In this document: positions 1-8,257 of the stretch, piece by piece
Numbering within the stretch: position 1 is the stretch's first letter
Layout: each line of letters begins with the position of its first letter
Assembly: GCF_900103265.1 (NCBI RefSeq)
Contig: NZ_FMWX01000003.1
Span: 434,001 to 498,000 of the forward strand
Source of the DNA: Sphingomonas sp. NFR15
Lineage (GTDB): Bacteria > Pseudomonadota > Alphaproteobacteria > Sphingomonadales > Sphingomonadaceae
Length of the DNA stretch: 64,000 bases
Direction: 5' to 3'
Program-made: the position numbers and the translations under genes
The notes under the pieces: model-generated
What the model was told of the DNA's origin: nothing
What the model saw: the letters and a program-made list of their open reading frames with translations, nothing else
Databases searched by the model: none

Positions 1-651
1 GGCGTGCTTGTAGCCGAGCTGCCGCTCGACCCGCAGCCGCACCGGCGCGCCGTGGCCGACATCGAGGACATGGTCGTTGAGTGCCCAGGCGAGGATCGTC
101 TGCGGGTGGAAGGCATCGACCAGATCGATCGATTCGTAATAGGGCGCGCCGCCGTACAGATCGGCACAGGTGAACACGATGTAGCGCGCCGCGTCGCGAA
201 TGCCCGCGGCGTTGAGCAAGGTGGCCAGTCGTGGTCCGTGCCATTTGCCGATCGCGCTCCAGCCCTCGACACAATCGTGGCGGGTGATCTGGGTGCGCGC
301 CGGCAGACCGCGAAGTTGCGCCAGCGAAAGGCTGAGCGGCTTCGCCACCAGCCCGCCGACCTGCAAGCGCCAGTGCGCGAAATTCTCCGCGACCATCGCG
401 GTATATTCGGCCGTGTTCGGATTGTGCGTGCCGTTGACGCGGAAGCGCGGCGACATCTCCGCTGCGCTGAACTCGGGCGCGAGCGCGTCCCGGTTGGTCA
501 GCGCGCGCTGCAGGCCACGGTTCATGATCTCGCCCGAGAACAGGATTTTCCGAAGCGCCGGCACCTGCGCGACTTGATCGCAGCCTGATAGCAGCAGCCC
601 GGCGCCGGCGGCGCCCCCGGCGATGAGCGTGCGGCGGGTGATGAGGCTCAT
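1..651 (-). CDS. Molybdopterin-dependent oxidoreductase, sulfite-oxidase family (3' part cut off by window edge)
   Basis: The first 217 codons are visible. The N-terminus has a twin-arginine-like TRR followed by a hydrophobic stretch and a lipobox LLSGC (Cys24), so the protein is probably exported folded by Tat and lipid-anchored. DCVEGW (Cys127) matches the molybdenum-ligating cysteine of the sulfite oxidase/MsrP fold. The late segment GAPVRLRVERQLGYK is the family's conserved GAPxRL...LGYK signature. It starts with ATG overlapping the stop of the upstream cytochrome b gene (ATGA), so the two are translationally coupled and the cytochrome is the likely electron partner. Substrate cannot be told from sequence. 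The C-terminus lies outside the window. Confidence 0.85.
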   Translation of the reverse strand, partial: MSLITRRTLIAGGAAGAGLLLSGCDQVAQVPALRKILFSGEIMNRGLQRALTNRDALAPEFSAAEMSPRFRVNGTHNPNTAEYTAMVAENFAHWRLQVGGLVAKPLSLSLAQLRGLPARTQITRHDCVEGWSAIGKWHGPRLATLLNAAGIRDAARYIVFTCADLYGGAPYYESIDLVDAFHPQTILAWALNDHVLDVGHGAPVRLRVERQLGYKHA

Positions 652-1391
652 GCCGCCTCCTCCGGCACGCGCCAGCGCCCGGTCAGCATCGATCCCACCT
701 CGTTGATCGGCCCGGCGAGGATCACCAGGACGAGATGGATGACGATGAAGCCGGTCAGCCCCGAGGCGGCGATGAAATGGATCGACCGTGCCGATTGTCG
801 TCCGCCGAACAGATCGAGCAGCCACGGCCAGGCCGCGTCCATCGCCGGCGACATGGCGAGGCCGGTCAGGATCATCACCGGGATCAGGATGAAGATGACG
901 AGCACGTAGGAGAGTTTCTGGAAGATATTGTACGCGCGCGGATCGGCGGGATCGTGGAAGCGAAAGGCGAGATGCTCGCGCAGGTCATGCCACAGATTTG
1001 CCGCCGATAGGTCGCGCAGCCGCACGCGAAGATCGCGCGCGAAGTGGCGGTTGGCGACGCTCACGATCATATAGGCGAGCAGGCTGAACGCCAGCACCAG
1101 CGCGAACAGCAGATGCCAGCGCCGCGCGATCGCGAGGTTGTAATGCGCCGGGATCGTCACATAGCTCGGCCAGTGGATCGTGTTGAGCCACGGGTGGTCG
1201 AAGTTGGCGCCGTACGCGCCCCAGTAGAGATGCGGATGCGCGTTGAGGATCGTCAGCCCGCTACCGATCATGATGAAGATCGTGACCGCGTTGAGCCAGT
1301 GCCACAGCCGCGTCGCCACGCGGTGGCGGTAGATCGTGCGCGGCGCGGGCGGCGCATCGGCGGGAGCGGGGGAGGGCGTGGCTATGGTCAT
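648..1391 (-). CDS. Cytochrome b/b561-type membrane subunit
   Basis: A 247-residue integral membrane protein with four hydrophobic helices (about residues 33-50, 92-112, 160-180, 207-227) and histidines positioned as haem-b ligands: H31 (RLWHW), H93 (RRWHLLFA), H205 (SIHFIAA) and H219 (VIHLVLV). This is the pattern of the Ni-hydrogenase/formate-dehydrogenase type b cytochromes that pair with molybdoenzymes. I chose ATG 1391 over ATG 1397 because AAGGG lies 7 bases from 1391 but abuts 1397. It overlaps the oxidoreductase gene by 4 bp and probably passes quinol electrons to or from it. Function inferred from context; substrate unknown. Confidence 0.83.
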   Translation of the reverse strand: MTIATPSPAPADAPPAPRTIYRHRVATRLWHWLNAVTIFIMIGSGLTILNAHPHLYWGAYGANFDHPWLNTIHWPSYVTIPAHYNLAIARRWHLLFALVLAFSLLAYMIVSVANRHFARDLRVRLRDLSAANLWHDLREHLAFRFHDPADPRAYNIFQKLSYVLVIFILIPVMILTGLAMSPAMDAAWPWLLDLFGGRQSARSIHFIAASGLTGFIVIHLVLVILAGPINEVGSMLTGRWRVPEEAA

Positions 1392-1482
1392 CGTCATACC
1401 CTTATTCGCCGGTGATACCGAAACGGTTACATGCGTCGCGCGATTTTGTAGAGGCACGAGGGTCACAGGGAAACAGCGCGCG

Positions 1483-2100
1483 ATGGCCGACCAGCATTTC
1501 TACGAACCCGCAAACGGCCACGGCCTCGCGCACGATCCGCTGAACGCGATCATCGCGCCGCGCCCGATCGGCTGGGTCAGCACGGTGAGCGCGAGCGGCG
1601 TGCGCAACCTCGCGCCGTACAGCTTCTTCACATTGTTCAACTATCGTCCGCCGATCATCGGCTTCTCGTCGATCGGCTGGAAGGACAATGCCGCCAACAT
1701 CGCCGCGACCGGCGAGTTCGTCTGGAACCTCGCGACCCGGCCGCTCGCCGAGGTGATGAACGCCAGTTCCGCGATGGTCGGCCCGGAGGTCGATGAGTTC
1801 GAGCTGGCGGGGATCGCGGCGCTGCCGTCGCGGCTGGTCAGGCCCGACCGCGTCGCCGGCAGCCCGGTGCAGTTCGAATGCCGCGCGACGCAGACGCTGC
1901 GGCTCGAATCGAAGGAACGCCAGGCGCTTGATACCTGGGTGATGTTCGGCGAGGTGATCGGCGTGCATATCGACCATGATCTGCTCGAAGACGGCGTGTA
2001 CCAGACCGGCCGCGCCCGCGCGATCCTGCGCGGCGGCGGCCCGGCCGACTATTTCGAGGTCGGCGAGGACAATCTCTTCAAGATGTTCCGCCCCGGTTAG
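1483..2100 (+). CDS. Flavin reductase family protein
   Basis: 205 residues beginning MADQHFYEPANGHGL. The early motif NAIIAPRPIGWVSTVS followed by NLAPYSFFTLFNYRPP is typical of the FMN-binding split-barrel flavin reductase-like proteins (DUF447/HpaC-related). Such proteins bind FMN and often supply reduced flavin to a partner oxygenase, but no monooxygenase is adjacent, so the partner is unknown. It is divergent from the cytochrome b gene, and its stop overlaps the stop of the convergent TSUP gene. Start ATG chosen from the compact conserved N-terminus; a longer upstream reading frame overlaps the cytochrome gene start and has no family similarity. Confidence 0.8.
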   Translation: MADQHFYEPANGHGLAHDPLNAIIAPRPIGWVSTVSASGVRNLAPYSFFTLFNYRPPIIGFSSIGWKDNAANIAATGEFVWNLATRPLAEVMNASSAMVGPEVDEFELAGIAALPSRLVRPDRVAGSPVQFECRATQTLRLESKERQALDTWVMFGEVIGVHIDHDLLEDGVYQTGRARAILRGGGPADYFEVGEDNLFKMFRPG

Positions 2101-2852
2101 CCGTAAGCGCGTACGAAGAACACGATCGTCGTCACCGCCGTCACCGCGAGCGTCCAGCCGCGCACCATGCCCGGCGTGAGCCGCTTGCCGAGCTTTGCGC
2201 CGAGCCAGCCGCCGAACACCGCGCCGATTAGCATCGGCAGGCCCGCGTCCCAGCGCACCAGCCCGGTCGCGACGAACACGATCGATGCCGCCGTGTTGGC
2301 GACCGCGAGCATCAGCGTGCGCGGCGCGAACAGCGCGCGGGGCGTGATATGCGCGAGCAGCCCGTAGGTCGCGGTGAGCATCATGCCGACGCCGCCGCCG
2401 AAATAGCCGCCATAGATGCCGAGCAGCGCTTGCCCGACGATCAGCGTGCGCGGGCCGATCGTGACGACGCGGTGCAGTGCCACCGCCGCGCGTGGCCCGA
2501 ACGCGATGACGAGGCCAGCGGTGAGCAGCAGCCACGGGATCATCAGATCGAACACATGCGTCGGGGTGGAGACGAGCAGCAGGCTCCCGCCGAGGCTGCC
2601 GACGAAGGCGATCACCGCCAGCAGCCGCACATCGACTCCGCCGAGCGGACGAAGCTCATCGCGGAACGCCCAGGCGCTCGTCGCCGCACCTGGCAGCAGC
2701 GACACGTTCGAGGTCGCGTTGGCGGCGTTGGCGGGCAATCCGAGCGCGATCAGCGCGGGCAGCGTCGCGAACGTGCCGCCGCCGGCCAGCGCGTTCATCG
2801 CCCCGCCGAAGACGCCGGCGCCGGCGGCGAGGGCGATGGTCTGGACGGTCAC
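2097..2852 (-). CDS. TSUP (TauE/SafE) family membrane permease
   Basis: 251 residues, almost entirely hydrophobic, with an N-terminal half containing GGAMNALAGGGTFATLPAL, the typical TSUP motif (GxxNxxAGGGxxxxxP), and a second half with GIYGGYFGGGVGMM, the internal repeat counterpart. Family members export sulfite, sulfoacetate or other organosulfur anions across the inner membrane. The nearby molybdoenzyme of sulfite-oxidase fold makes sulfur anion export an attractive but unproven idea. Monocistronic by appearance; convergent with the flavin reductase with stops overlapping by 4 bp. Confidence 0.85.
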   Translation of the reverse strand: MTVQTIALAAGAGVFGGAMNALAGGGTFATLPALIALGLPANAANATSNVSLLPGAATSAWAFRDELRPLGGVDVRLLAVIAFVGSLGGSLLLVSTPTHVFDLMIPWLLLTAGLVIAFGPRAAVALHRVVTIGPRTLIVGQALLGIYGGYFGGGVGMMLTATYGLLAHITPRALFAPRTLMLAVANTAASIVFVATGLVRWDAGLPMLIGAVFGGWLGAKLGKRLTPGMVRGWTLAVTAVTTIVFFVRAYG

Positions 2853-2927
2853 ATCATCTCCAACGCGGGCCGAACCTCAGCATTCTCGCCCATATCGCAG
2901 GAAATGCGGACATTCGGCGGGGTGACG

Positions 2928-4124
2928 TCAGCCGAGCGCGGCCTGTTTCTCTTCGGCCAGGCGGTCGAGCTCGGCGCGGCTCTTCTTCTCGCTCGCGGTC
3001 TTGAGCTGGCCGCACGCGGCATCGATATCGCGGCCGCGCGGGGTGCGGACCGGCGCGGAGATGCCCGCTTCGAACACGATGTCGGAGAAGCGCCGCACGC
3101 GCTCGGGCGTCGAGGTCTCATAGGCCGCGCCGGGCCAGGGGTTGAACGGGATCAGATTGACCTTGGCGGGCAGGTCATAGTGTTTGAGCAGCCGGACCAG
3201 CTCGTGCGCATCGGCGTCGCTGTCGTTCTTGTCCTTGAGCATCACGTACTCGAAGGTGATGCGCCGCGCGTTGTTCGCGCCGGGATAATCGGCGCACGCC
3301 TGGAGCAGTTGCTCGATGCCGTATTTGCGGTTCAAGGGCACGATCTCGTCGCGGATTTCCTTGGTGACGCCGTGGAGCGACACCGCGAGATTGACGCCGA
3401 TCTCCGCGCCCGCGCGCGCCATCATCGGCACCACGCCCGAGGTGGAGAGCGTGATCCGCCGCTTCGACAGCGCGAGCCCGTCGCCGTCCATGACGATGCC
3501 GAGCGCATCCTTGACCGCGTCGAAATTATAGAGCGGCTCGCCCATGCCCATCATCACGATGTTGGTGAGCATCCGCCCCTCGGGCGTGCTTGGCCATTCG
3601 CCGAGCGCGTCGCGCGCGAGCATCACCTGGCCGACGATCTCGGCGGCGGTGAGGTTGCGCACCAGCCGCATCGTGCCGGTGTGGCAGAAGCGGCAGTTGA
3701 GCGTGCAGCCGACCTGGCTCGACACGCAGAGCGTACCGCGATCGGCATCCGGGATGAAAACCGCCTCATACTCCTCGCCATCGGGCGCGCGCAGCAGCCA
3801 TTTGCGCGTGCCGTCGGTCGAGACCTGCGCCTCGACCACCTCGGGCCGGCTGATCGCGAACCGCGCGGCGAGCCACGGCTGCATCGTCTTGGAGATGTCG
3901 GTCATCAGCGAAAAATCGGTGACGCCGCGATTGTAGATCCAGTGCCAGAGCTGCTTGGCGCGCAATTTGGCCTGCTTGGGTTCGAGCTGCGCGGTCTCCA
4001 GCGCCATGCGCAGTTCGAGCTTGGACAGCCCAAGCAGGTCGATACGGCCGTCCGGGCGCGGCGTCGCGGCGCGGGGGACGGGCACGGGATCGATGTGCCC
4101 GGGGATGGGCATGGAGAGGGTCAC
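2928..4124 (-). CDS. rlmN: RlmN, 23S rRNA A2503 / tRNA A37 C2-methyltransferase
   Basis: A radical-SAM methyltransferase of 398 residues with CTLNCRFC (Cys140, 144, 147), the three ligands of the 4Fe-4S cluster, and a late [12 protein letters not shown] carrying the catalytic cysteine of the dual-cysteine mechanism. It methylates A2503 in the peptidyl transferase centre and A37 in some tRNAs. Start: GTG at 4124 gives a GTGA overlap with the stop of the NYN gene and has AAGGA nine bases upstream. An in-frame ATG at 4151 lies inside the NYN gene and ATG 4112 is the other alternative. Co-translation with a putative RNase gene is notable. Confidence 0.95.
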   Translation of the reverse strand: MTLSMPIPGHIDPVPVPRAATPRPDGRIDLLGLSKLELRMALETAQLEPKQAKLRAKQLWHWIYNRGVTDFSLMTDISKTMQPWLAARFAISRPEVVEAQVSTDGTRKWLLRAPDGEEYEAVFIPDADRGTLCVSSQVGCTLNCRFCHTGTMRLVRNLTAAEIVGQVMLARDALGEWPSTPEGRMLTNIVMMGMGEPLYNFDAVKDALGIVMDGDGLALSKRRITLSTSGVVPMMARAGAEIGVNLAVSLHGVTKEIRDEIVPLNRKYGIEQLLQACADYPGANNARRITFEYVMLKDKNDSDADAHELVRLLKHYDLPAKVNLIPFNPWPGAAYETSTPERVRRFSDIVFEAGISAPVRTPRGRDIDAACGQLKTASEKKSRAELDRLAEEKQAALG

Positions 4125-4831
4125 GCTGTCGGTTCCTTCATCATCCGGCACGTCCGAACACCATCGACATGCTGTAACAGATCCTTGGCTGGAGTGCCTC
4201 CCATCGGATCGAGCACCACATCAATGCCTTCACGGCGCGCGAGCTTTGTCGCTGGTACGAAATCGGCGTCGCCCGCCACGAGCACGATTTGATTGACTTG
4301 CCGTTTGAAGGCCATTGCCGCTACGTCGAGACCGAGTTTCATATCGACGCCCTTCTGCTTGGTATCGATCTCGAAATCCTCGTCGGTCAGGACGGCGCCC
4401 TCCGACGTCAGAAGCCTTTTAGTACTTGCTGGGCGTATGCGCCATTCGGAGTCGTCGTTGAGCCGGCCGAGCCGCAGCGCCACCTTGCGGACGCGTTGCA
4501 ATTCGTCATGCACCGCAAAGCGAAACCTGGCTTCGGGTGTCTTTGAAAGATCGATCGCCGTGCGTGAGACCGGACGGTGAAGCTTCTTAATCAGCGGCGG
4601 GCAATCATAGAAAAAGATACGATAGAGTTCGCTGTCCTCCGCCGGACTGAACTGACCGTGAGCGACCGCACGCTCCATCAGCTTGGGGCGCATCCGATGA
4701 TGGAGGTGCCAGAATGCCATCCAGCCAACCGCGAACGCTATCTTTGCAGGATCGCTTGGATCGAGTTCCGGAAATGACCATTTGAATCGGCGCAGAAAAT
4801 ATGCGCCATCAATGACAATCGCTGTCGGCAT
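4121..4831 (-). CDS. NYN-domain (PIN-like) putative ribonuclease
   Basis: 236 residues starting [12 protein letters not shown]. The acidic residues expected of the NYN/PIN nuclease fold are present: D8 in VIDGAYF, D163 in [11 protein letters not shown], and D188/D190 in [19 protein letters not shown]. Family members (LabA/DUF88 group) are metal-dependent RNases or RNA-binding regulators; substrate here is unknown. The gene is clearly more A+T rich than its neighbours (one 60-base stretch near 4561 is 50% GC), suggesting different origin. It is preceded by a hairpin RNA element at 4854-4919 ending in a T tract 22 bases from the start codon, and its stop overlaps the rlmN start (GTGA). The ribosome binding site is weak (CAGG). 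Confidence 0.82.
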   Translation of the reverse strand: MPTAIVIDGAYFLRRFKWSFPELDPSDPAKIAFAVGWMAFWHLHHRMRPKLMERAVAHGQFSPAEDSELYRIFFYDCPPLIKKLHRPVSRTAIDLSKTPEARFRFAVHDELQRVRKVALRLGRLNDDSEWRIRPASTKRLLTSEGAVLTDEDFEIDTKQKGVDMKLGLDVAAMAFKRQVNQIVLVAGDADFVPATKLARREGIDVVLDPMGGTPAKDLLQHVDGVRTCRMMKEPTA

Positions 4832-4853
4832 TCGAGCAGCCTGAAAACAAAAA

Positions 4854-4919
4854 GTCCCCGGGCTCGGCCTTGAGATGATGTCTGCTCTCGCGAGCGCCTC
4901 AAGACGTACTGCCGGGGAC
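4854..4919 (-). ncRNA. Compact structured RNA or transcription attenuator upstream of the NYN nuclease gene
   Basis: On the minus strand three nested stems can be read directly. The outer stem GTCCCCGG (4919-4912) pairs with CCGGGGAC (4861-4854). A middle stem CTTGAG (4903-4898) pairs with CTCAAG (4874-4869). A terminal hairpin is GCTC-GCGA-GAGC (4895-4884), whose GNRA tetraloop appears only on this strand. The outer stem is followed at once by TTTTTGTTTT, like an intrinsic terminator. With the promoter-like sequence just upstream this would make a discrete RNA of roughly 70-75 nt, or a leader that gates the nuclease gene. I do not recognise it as a named RNA family. Confidence 0.6.
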
Positions 4920-4929
4920 CGGATGCCGC

Positions 4930-4958
4930 ATATTTAGCATATCCGCCCGAAAAATCAA
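4930..4958 (-). promoter_or_regulatory. Candidate promoter of the hairpin RNA / NYN gene
   Basis: On the minus strand TTGATT (4958-4953) is followed after 16-17 bases by an AT-rich TAAATAT (4936-4930) that can act as a -10 box. Initiation about seven bases further on would place the RNA 5' end within a few bases of the GTCCCCGG stem. The AT-rich box is conspicuous against the GC-rich background. No experimental support. Confidence 0.4.
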
Positions 4959-4959
4959 C

Positions 4960-5466
4960 TCACCGCCCCACACACGCCACCGCCGCCGCATCGATCGCGG
5001 TCGCCGCGCCGGCGAGCGCATAGACATCGGCGAACGGGCCACCGCTGTTCGCCAGCGTCTCGACGCTCATGCTGCGGCCGGAGCGGATCGCGGCGACGAT
5101 CGCGGCGTCGGCGCGCGCATCGGGCGCCCAGGCGTCGGCGTCGGCCGCGACCAGCTCGAAGCGGCGTTCGCCGACCGACAGCGTCACACGCGCGCGGGGG
5201 TCGCGCGCGCGGCTGAGGCGGAGGTGGAGTTGGTTGCGCGCGCCGCGCGCCGGCCAGTCCGCCACGCTCGCGAATGGCCGCCAGCGGGCGCTGCCGCCGC
5301 TCCGCACCGGTTGCGCGATCGCATAGCAATGGCGCGGCGCGAGGTCGGTGAACGCGCCCCAGCTTTCGAACACGCCGATCGTCTCGCGGCCCCATGTCGG
5401 GCCGGGGGCGAGCAGCGCGAAGATCACGCCGGCGAACATCGCGCGTCGCTTTGCCTTGGAAGTCAT
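4960..5466 (-). CDS. Secreted protein resembling the invasion-associated locus B (IalB) family
   Basis: 168 residues with an N-terminal signal sequence (MFAGVIFALLAPGPTWG, after a Lys/Arg-rich start). The mature part starts with IGVFESWGAFTDLAPRHCYAIAQP, reminiscent of the IalB fold (Trp and Cys near the mature N-terminus, then beta strands), with a second cysteine at the extreme C-terminus (ACVGR) that could form a disulfide. IalB-like proteins are periplasmic and poorly understood in free-living bacteria. Divergent from the outer-membrane barrel gene. The family assignment is tentative; otherwise it is a secreted protein of unknown function. Confidence 0.6.
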   Translation of the reverse strand: MTSKAKRRAMFAGVIFALLAPGPTWGRETIGVFESWGAFTDLAPRHCYAIAQPVRSGGSARWRPFASVADWPARGARNQLHLRLSRARDPRARVTLSVGERRFELVAADADAWAPDARADAAIVAAIRSGRSMSVETLANSGGPFADVYALAGAATAIDAAAVACVGR

Positions 5467-5486
5467 GCCCGCGCTTTCAATCCCCT

Positions 5487-5502
5487 GTTGCGCAAATGCA
5501 AC
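5487..5502. promoter_or_regulatory. Short inverted repeat between divergent secreted-protein genes
   Basis: GTTGC (5487-5491) and GCAAC (5498-5502) form a symmetric element with a 6-base spacer, in the 150-bp gap between the IalB-like gene and the outer-membrane barrel gene. It may be an operator for either gene, but the match is short and could be chance. Confidence 0.25.
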
Positions 5503-5616
5503 GGATTTTCGCGTTTATCTGAGGTTCATGCAAAGCCCGTTTCTCGCACCTATTTGGAGCATCCCCGCCCCGGACGCTGCCCGGCAATCGCGGGAATGTG
5601 TAATGGAGTGAGTATC

Positions 5617-6291
5617 ATGCAGAAGTTTCTTGTCACCGCCGCCACCGCCGCGCTCGGCCTTGGTCTCGCTGCCCCCGCATTCGCGCAGGATGGTCCGCCG
5701 CCCGCACCGGCTGGTGCCTTCGATGGCCCGCGCATCGGCGTGCTGCTCGGGTATGACAAACTTCAGCCCGGCCGCGGGCCGGACTCGGACATCAGTAGCG
5801 ATCGCAAGGCGGACGGCCTGCTCTATGGTGGCGACATCGGCTACGACAAGGATCTCGGCCAGGTCGTGATCGGCGTCGAGGGTGAAGTGACCGGCTCGAC
5901 CGGCAAGGTCACCAACGCGCCGACCAGCGCAGCCGCGCTCGGCTACGGCCGGGTCAAGCAGGGCCGCGATCTCTATGCCGGCGTGCGCGTCGGCTTCAAG
6001 GCGTCGCCGACCACGCTCGTCTATGCCAAGGGCGGCTACACCAATGGCCGGCTCGACCTGACGGCGAGCGACGGCGTCACCCAGAGCGGCGCGCACTTCA
6101 ATCTCGACGGTTACCGCGTCGGCGCCGGTGTCGAGGAAGCGATCGGCCGCAACACCTATGCCAAGATCGAATATCGCTATTCGAACTATGGCCGCGCCCG
6201 GTTCGAATATCCGAACGGCTCCAACACCAACAACTTCGATGTCGACACCGATCGGCACCAGATCGCGGTGGGCGTGGGCTATCGGTTCTGA
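5617..6291 (+). CDS. Outer-membrane beta-barrel protein (Omp25/RopB-like)
   Basis: 224 residues. A clear signal peptide ends at AFAQDG (cleavage near residue 23-25). The rest alternates aromatic/hydrophobic beta strands such as LYAGVRVGFKASPTTLVYAKGGYTN and YAKIEYRYSNYG, and the chain ends in YRF, the C-terminal aromatic signal read by the BAM complex. This is the small eight-stranded barrel family common in alphaproteobacteria. ATG 5617 follows GGAGTG; the longer frame upstream covers the 3' end of the divergent gene region and was rejected. Followed by a strong intrinsic terminator, so probably monocistronic and well expressed. Confidence 0.87.
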   Translation: MQKFLVTAATAALGLGLAAPAFAQDGPPPAPAGAFDGPRIGVLLGYDKLQPGRGPDSDISSDRKADGLLYGGDIGYDKDLGQVVIGVEGEVTGSTGKVTNAPTSAAALGYGRVKQGRDLYAGVRVGFKASPTTLVYAKGGYTNGRLDLTASDGVTQSGAHFNLDGYRVGAGVEEAIGRNTYAKIEYRYSNYGRARFEYPNGSNTNNFDVDTDRHQIAVGVGYRF

Positions 6292-6332
6292 CCGGCGCTT
6301 CCAGGCCAAACGCCTGATTTCGGCACGGATGA

Positions 6333-6363
6333 GGGGTCGGGGCGCTTGCTCCGGCCCCTTTTT
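6333..6363 (+). terminator. Intrinsic terminator after the outer-membrane protein gene
   Basis: An 11-bp stem with two G-U pairs (arms 6333-6343 and 6348-6358) and a GCTT loop is followed by five T residues at 6359-6363, about 40 bases beyond the stop codon. Confidence 0.75.
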
Positions 6364-6446
6364 GCGGTAAGGAAGGAGACGGCGAATTGCCCCCGGCTTC
6401 TGACGCCTGGCGGGATGAAATGAGGGCGGCGGCCCGGGGGATTGAG

Positions 6447-7559
6447 ATGAAGGCGACGATCGAACGCGCGACCCTTTTGAAGGGCCTCAGCCATGTCCAG
6501 TCGGTGGTGGAACGGCGCAACACCATCCCGATCCTGTCGAACGTGCTGATCGAAGCCACGCCCGAGGGCGGGCTCAAGCTGATGGCGACCGATCTCGATC
6601 TCCAGATCAACGAGACGATCGCGGCGGCGGTCGACCAGCCCGGCGCGACCACCGTGTCCGCGCACACGTTGTTCGACATCGCGCGCAAGCTGCCCGAGGG
6701 ATCGCAGGTCAGCCTGTCCGCCGCCGACGGCAAGCTGACGATCGTGGCGGGCCGCGCGCGCTTCCAGCTCGGCACGCTGCCGCGCGACGATTTTCCGGTG
6801 ATCGCCGAAGGCGAACTGCCGGTCAGCTTCGAACTGCCCGCCGAGACGCTCAAGCAGATCATCGACAAAACCCGTTTCGCGATCTCGACCGAGGAGACGC
6901 GCTATTATCTCAACGGCATCTTCCTCCACGTCTCGGCCGATCCGCAGCCGGTGCTCAAGGCCGCCGCGACCGACGGCCATCGCCTCGCCCGCGTGACGAT
7001 GCCGCGCCCGGAAGGCGCCGAGGCGATGCCCGACGTGATCGTGCCGCGCAAATGCATCGCCGAGCTGCGCAAGCTGCTCGACGAGGTCGATGCTTTGGTC
7101 GGCGTGTCGTTGTCCTCGACCAAGATCCGCTTCGATCTCGGCCATGCGCTGCTCACCTCGAAGCTGATCGACGGCACCTTCCCCGATTACAGCCGCGTCA
7201 TCCCGACCGGCAACGACAAGATCCTCAAGATCGATCCGCGCAGCTTCGAGGAGGGCGTCGACCGCGTCTCGACGATCGCGACCGAGAAGACGCGCGCGGT
7301 GAAGATGGCGCTGGACCGCGACAAGATCATCCTCTCGGTGACCAGCCCCGATAATGGCACCGCTGCCGAGGAAGTGCCCGGCGAATATACGTCGCTGCCG
7401 TTCGAGATCGGCTTCAACAGCCGCTACCTGCTCGACATCCTCGGCCAGCTCCACGGCGACACGATCGAGGTGCATCTGGCGGACGCGGCCGCGCCGACGC
7501 TGATCCGCGAGAACGACAAGGCTGCGGCGCTGTACGTGCTGATGCCGATGCGGGTGTGA
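6447..7559 (+). CDS. dnaN: DNA polymerase III beta subunit (sliding clamp)
   Basis: 370 residues, the normal length, beginning MKATIERATLLKGLSHVQSVVERRNTIP with the family's N-terminal signature and ending in YVLMPMRV, the conserved C-terminal clamp tail. The homodimeric ring tethers Pol III and other enzymes to DNA. Start ATG 6447 was chosen from family alignment; twenty upstream codons are open but unconserved. dnaA, recF and gyrB are not adjacent, and no DnaA-box cluster is seen, so dnaN stands alone here and does not mark the replication origin. Confidence 0.96.
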   Translation: MKATIERATLLKGLSHVQSVVERRNTIPILSNVLIEATPEGGLKLMATDLDLQINETIAAAVDQPGATTVSAHTLFDIARKLPEGSQVSLSAADGKLTIVAGRARFQLGTLPRDDFPVIAEGELPVSFELPAETLKQIIDKTRFAISTEETRYYLNGIFLHVSADPQPVLKAAATDGHRLARVTMPRPEGAEAMPDVIVPRKCIAELRKLLDEVDALVGVSLSSTKIRFDLGHALLTSKLIDGTFPDYSRVIPTGNDKILKIDPRSFEEGVDRVSTIATEKTRAVKMALDRDKIILSVTSPDNGTAAEEVPGEYTSLPFEIGFNSRYLLDILGQLHGDTIEVHLADAAAPTLIRENDKAAALYVLMPMRV

Positions 7560-7656
7560 CCGGCGCAGCGCGCGCGGACAGGGTTGCGGCGGCGTTAATC
7601 GAAAACTGATGTCCGCGCGCTAGATCTTGCTCGATCCACTGACCGAGCACGTCCCG

Positions 7657-8238
7657 ATGCCCCATGACACGGTTTCCGCACCGCTATATCCCGGCACGAC
7701 CCGCAGCATCCTCGTCGTCGATGACAACCACACCGCGCTGGCGGTGATCGGCCGGCGGCTCGGACGGCTCGGCTACCTGCCGGTGCTGTGCGACAAGGCC
7801 GCCGACGCGCTCGATCAGGTGGCGGCGCGGCGCTTCGACCTCGTGCTCGCCGACATGGTGATGCCGGGCATGTCGGGGATGCAATTGCTGCGCGCCTTGC
7901 GGTCCAGCCCGGAAGCGCGCGACGTGCCGGTGATCCTGCTGACCAGCCGTTCCGATCCCGCCGCCGCGATCGACGCGCTCGCCGCCGGTGCCGACGACCA
8001 TGTCGCCAAGCCGTTCGACTTCGACGTGCTGGTCGCGCGGATCGAGCATGTGATCGGCCAGGCGCGGCGTCTCGCCGACCTCAAGACTTCCAACGCCGCG
8101 CTCGACGCGCGCATCGCCGAGCGTGCGATCGAGCTCGGCGAGGCCCAGGCCGAACTCGCCGCCACCCGCGCCGACCGCCAGCGGCTCATCGCCTCGCTTC
8201 AGGCGCTCAACGACCGGGTCGAACTGGCGGGCTGCTGA
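7657..8238 (+). CDS. Receiver-domain response regulator with C-terminal coiled coil
   Basis: 193 residues. The receiver domain (about 16-135) has the acidic pair D22-D23 in LVVDDN, phospho-acceptor D66 in LVLADMVMPGMSG, and K118 in HVAKPFD. No DNA-binding output domain follows. Instead residues about 140-190 are Ala/Leu/Glu-rich heptads (LDARIAERAIELGEAQAEL), likely a coiled coil for dimerisation or partner binding. No histidine kinase is next to it, so its sensor is unknown. ATG 7657 was preferred over TTG 7627. Monocistronic by position, convergent with the siroheme-synthase gene. Confidence 0.87.
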   Translation: MPHDTVSAPLYPGTTRSILVVDDNHTALAVIGRRLGRLGYLPVLCDKAADALDQVAARRFDLVLADMVMPGMSGMQLLRALRSSPEARDVPVILLTSRSDPAAAIDALAAGADDHVAKPFDFDVLVARIEHVIGQARRLADLKTSNAALDARIAERAIELGEAQAELAATRADRQRLIASLQALNDRVELAGC

Positions 8239-8257
8239 TTCGTCCGATCAGCGGCGT

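Noticed and set aside
2349-4292. A 647-residue open frame on the plus strand over TSUP and rlmN
   Set aside because: Antisense shadow of recognised genes; composition dominated by Arg/His/Ala with no motif.
6292-6446. Possible oriC next to dnaN
   Set aside because: dnaN is not next to dnaA here, no DnaA boxes are seen, and the gap holds an intrinsic terminator.
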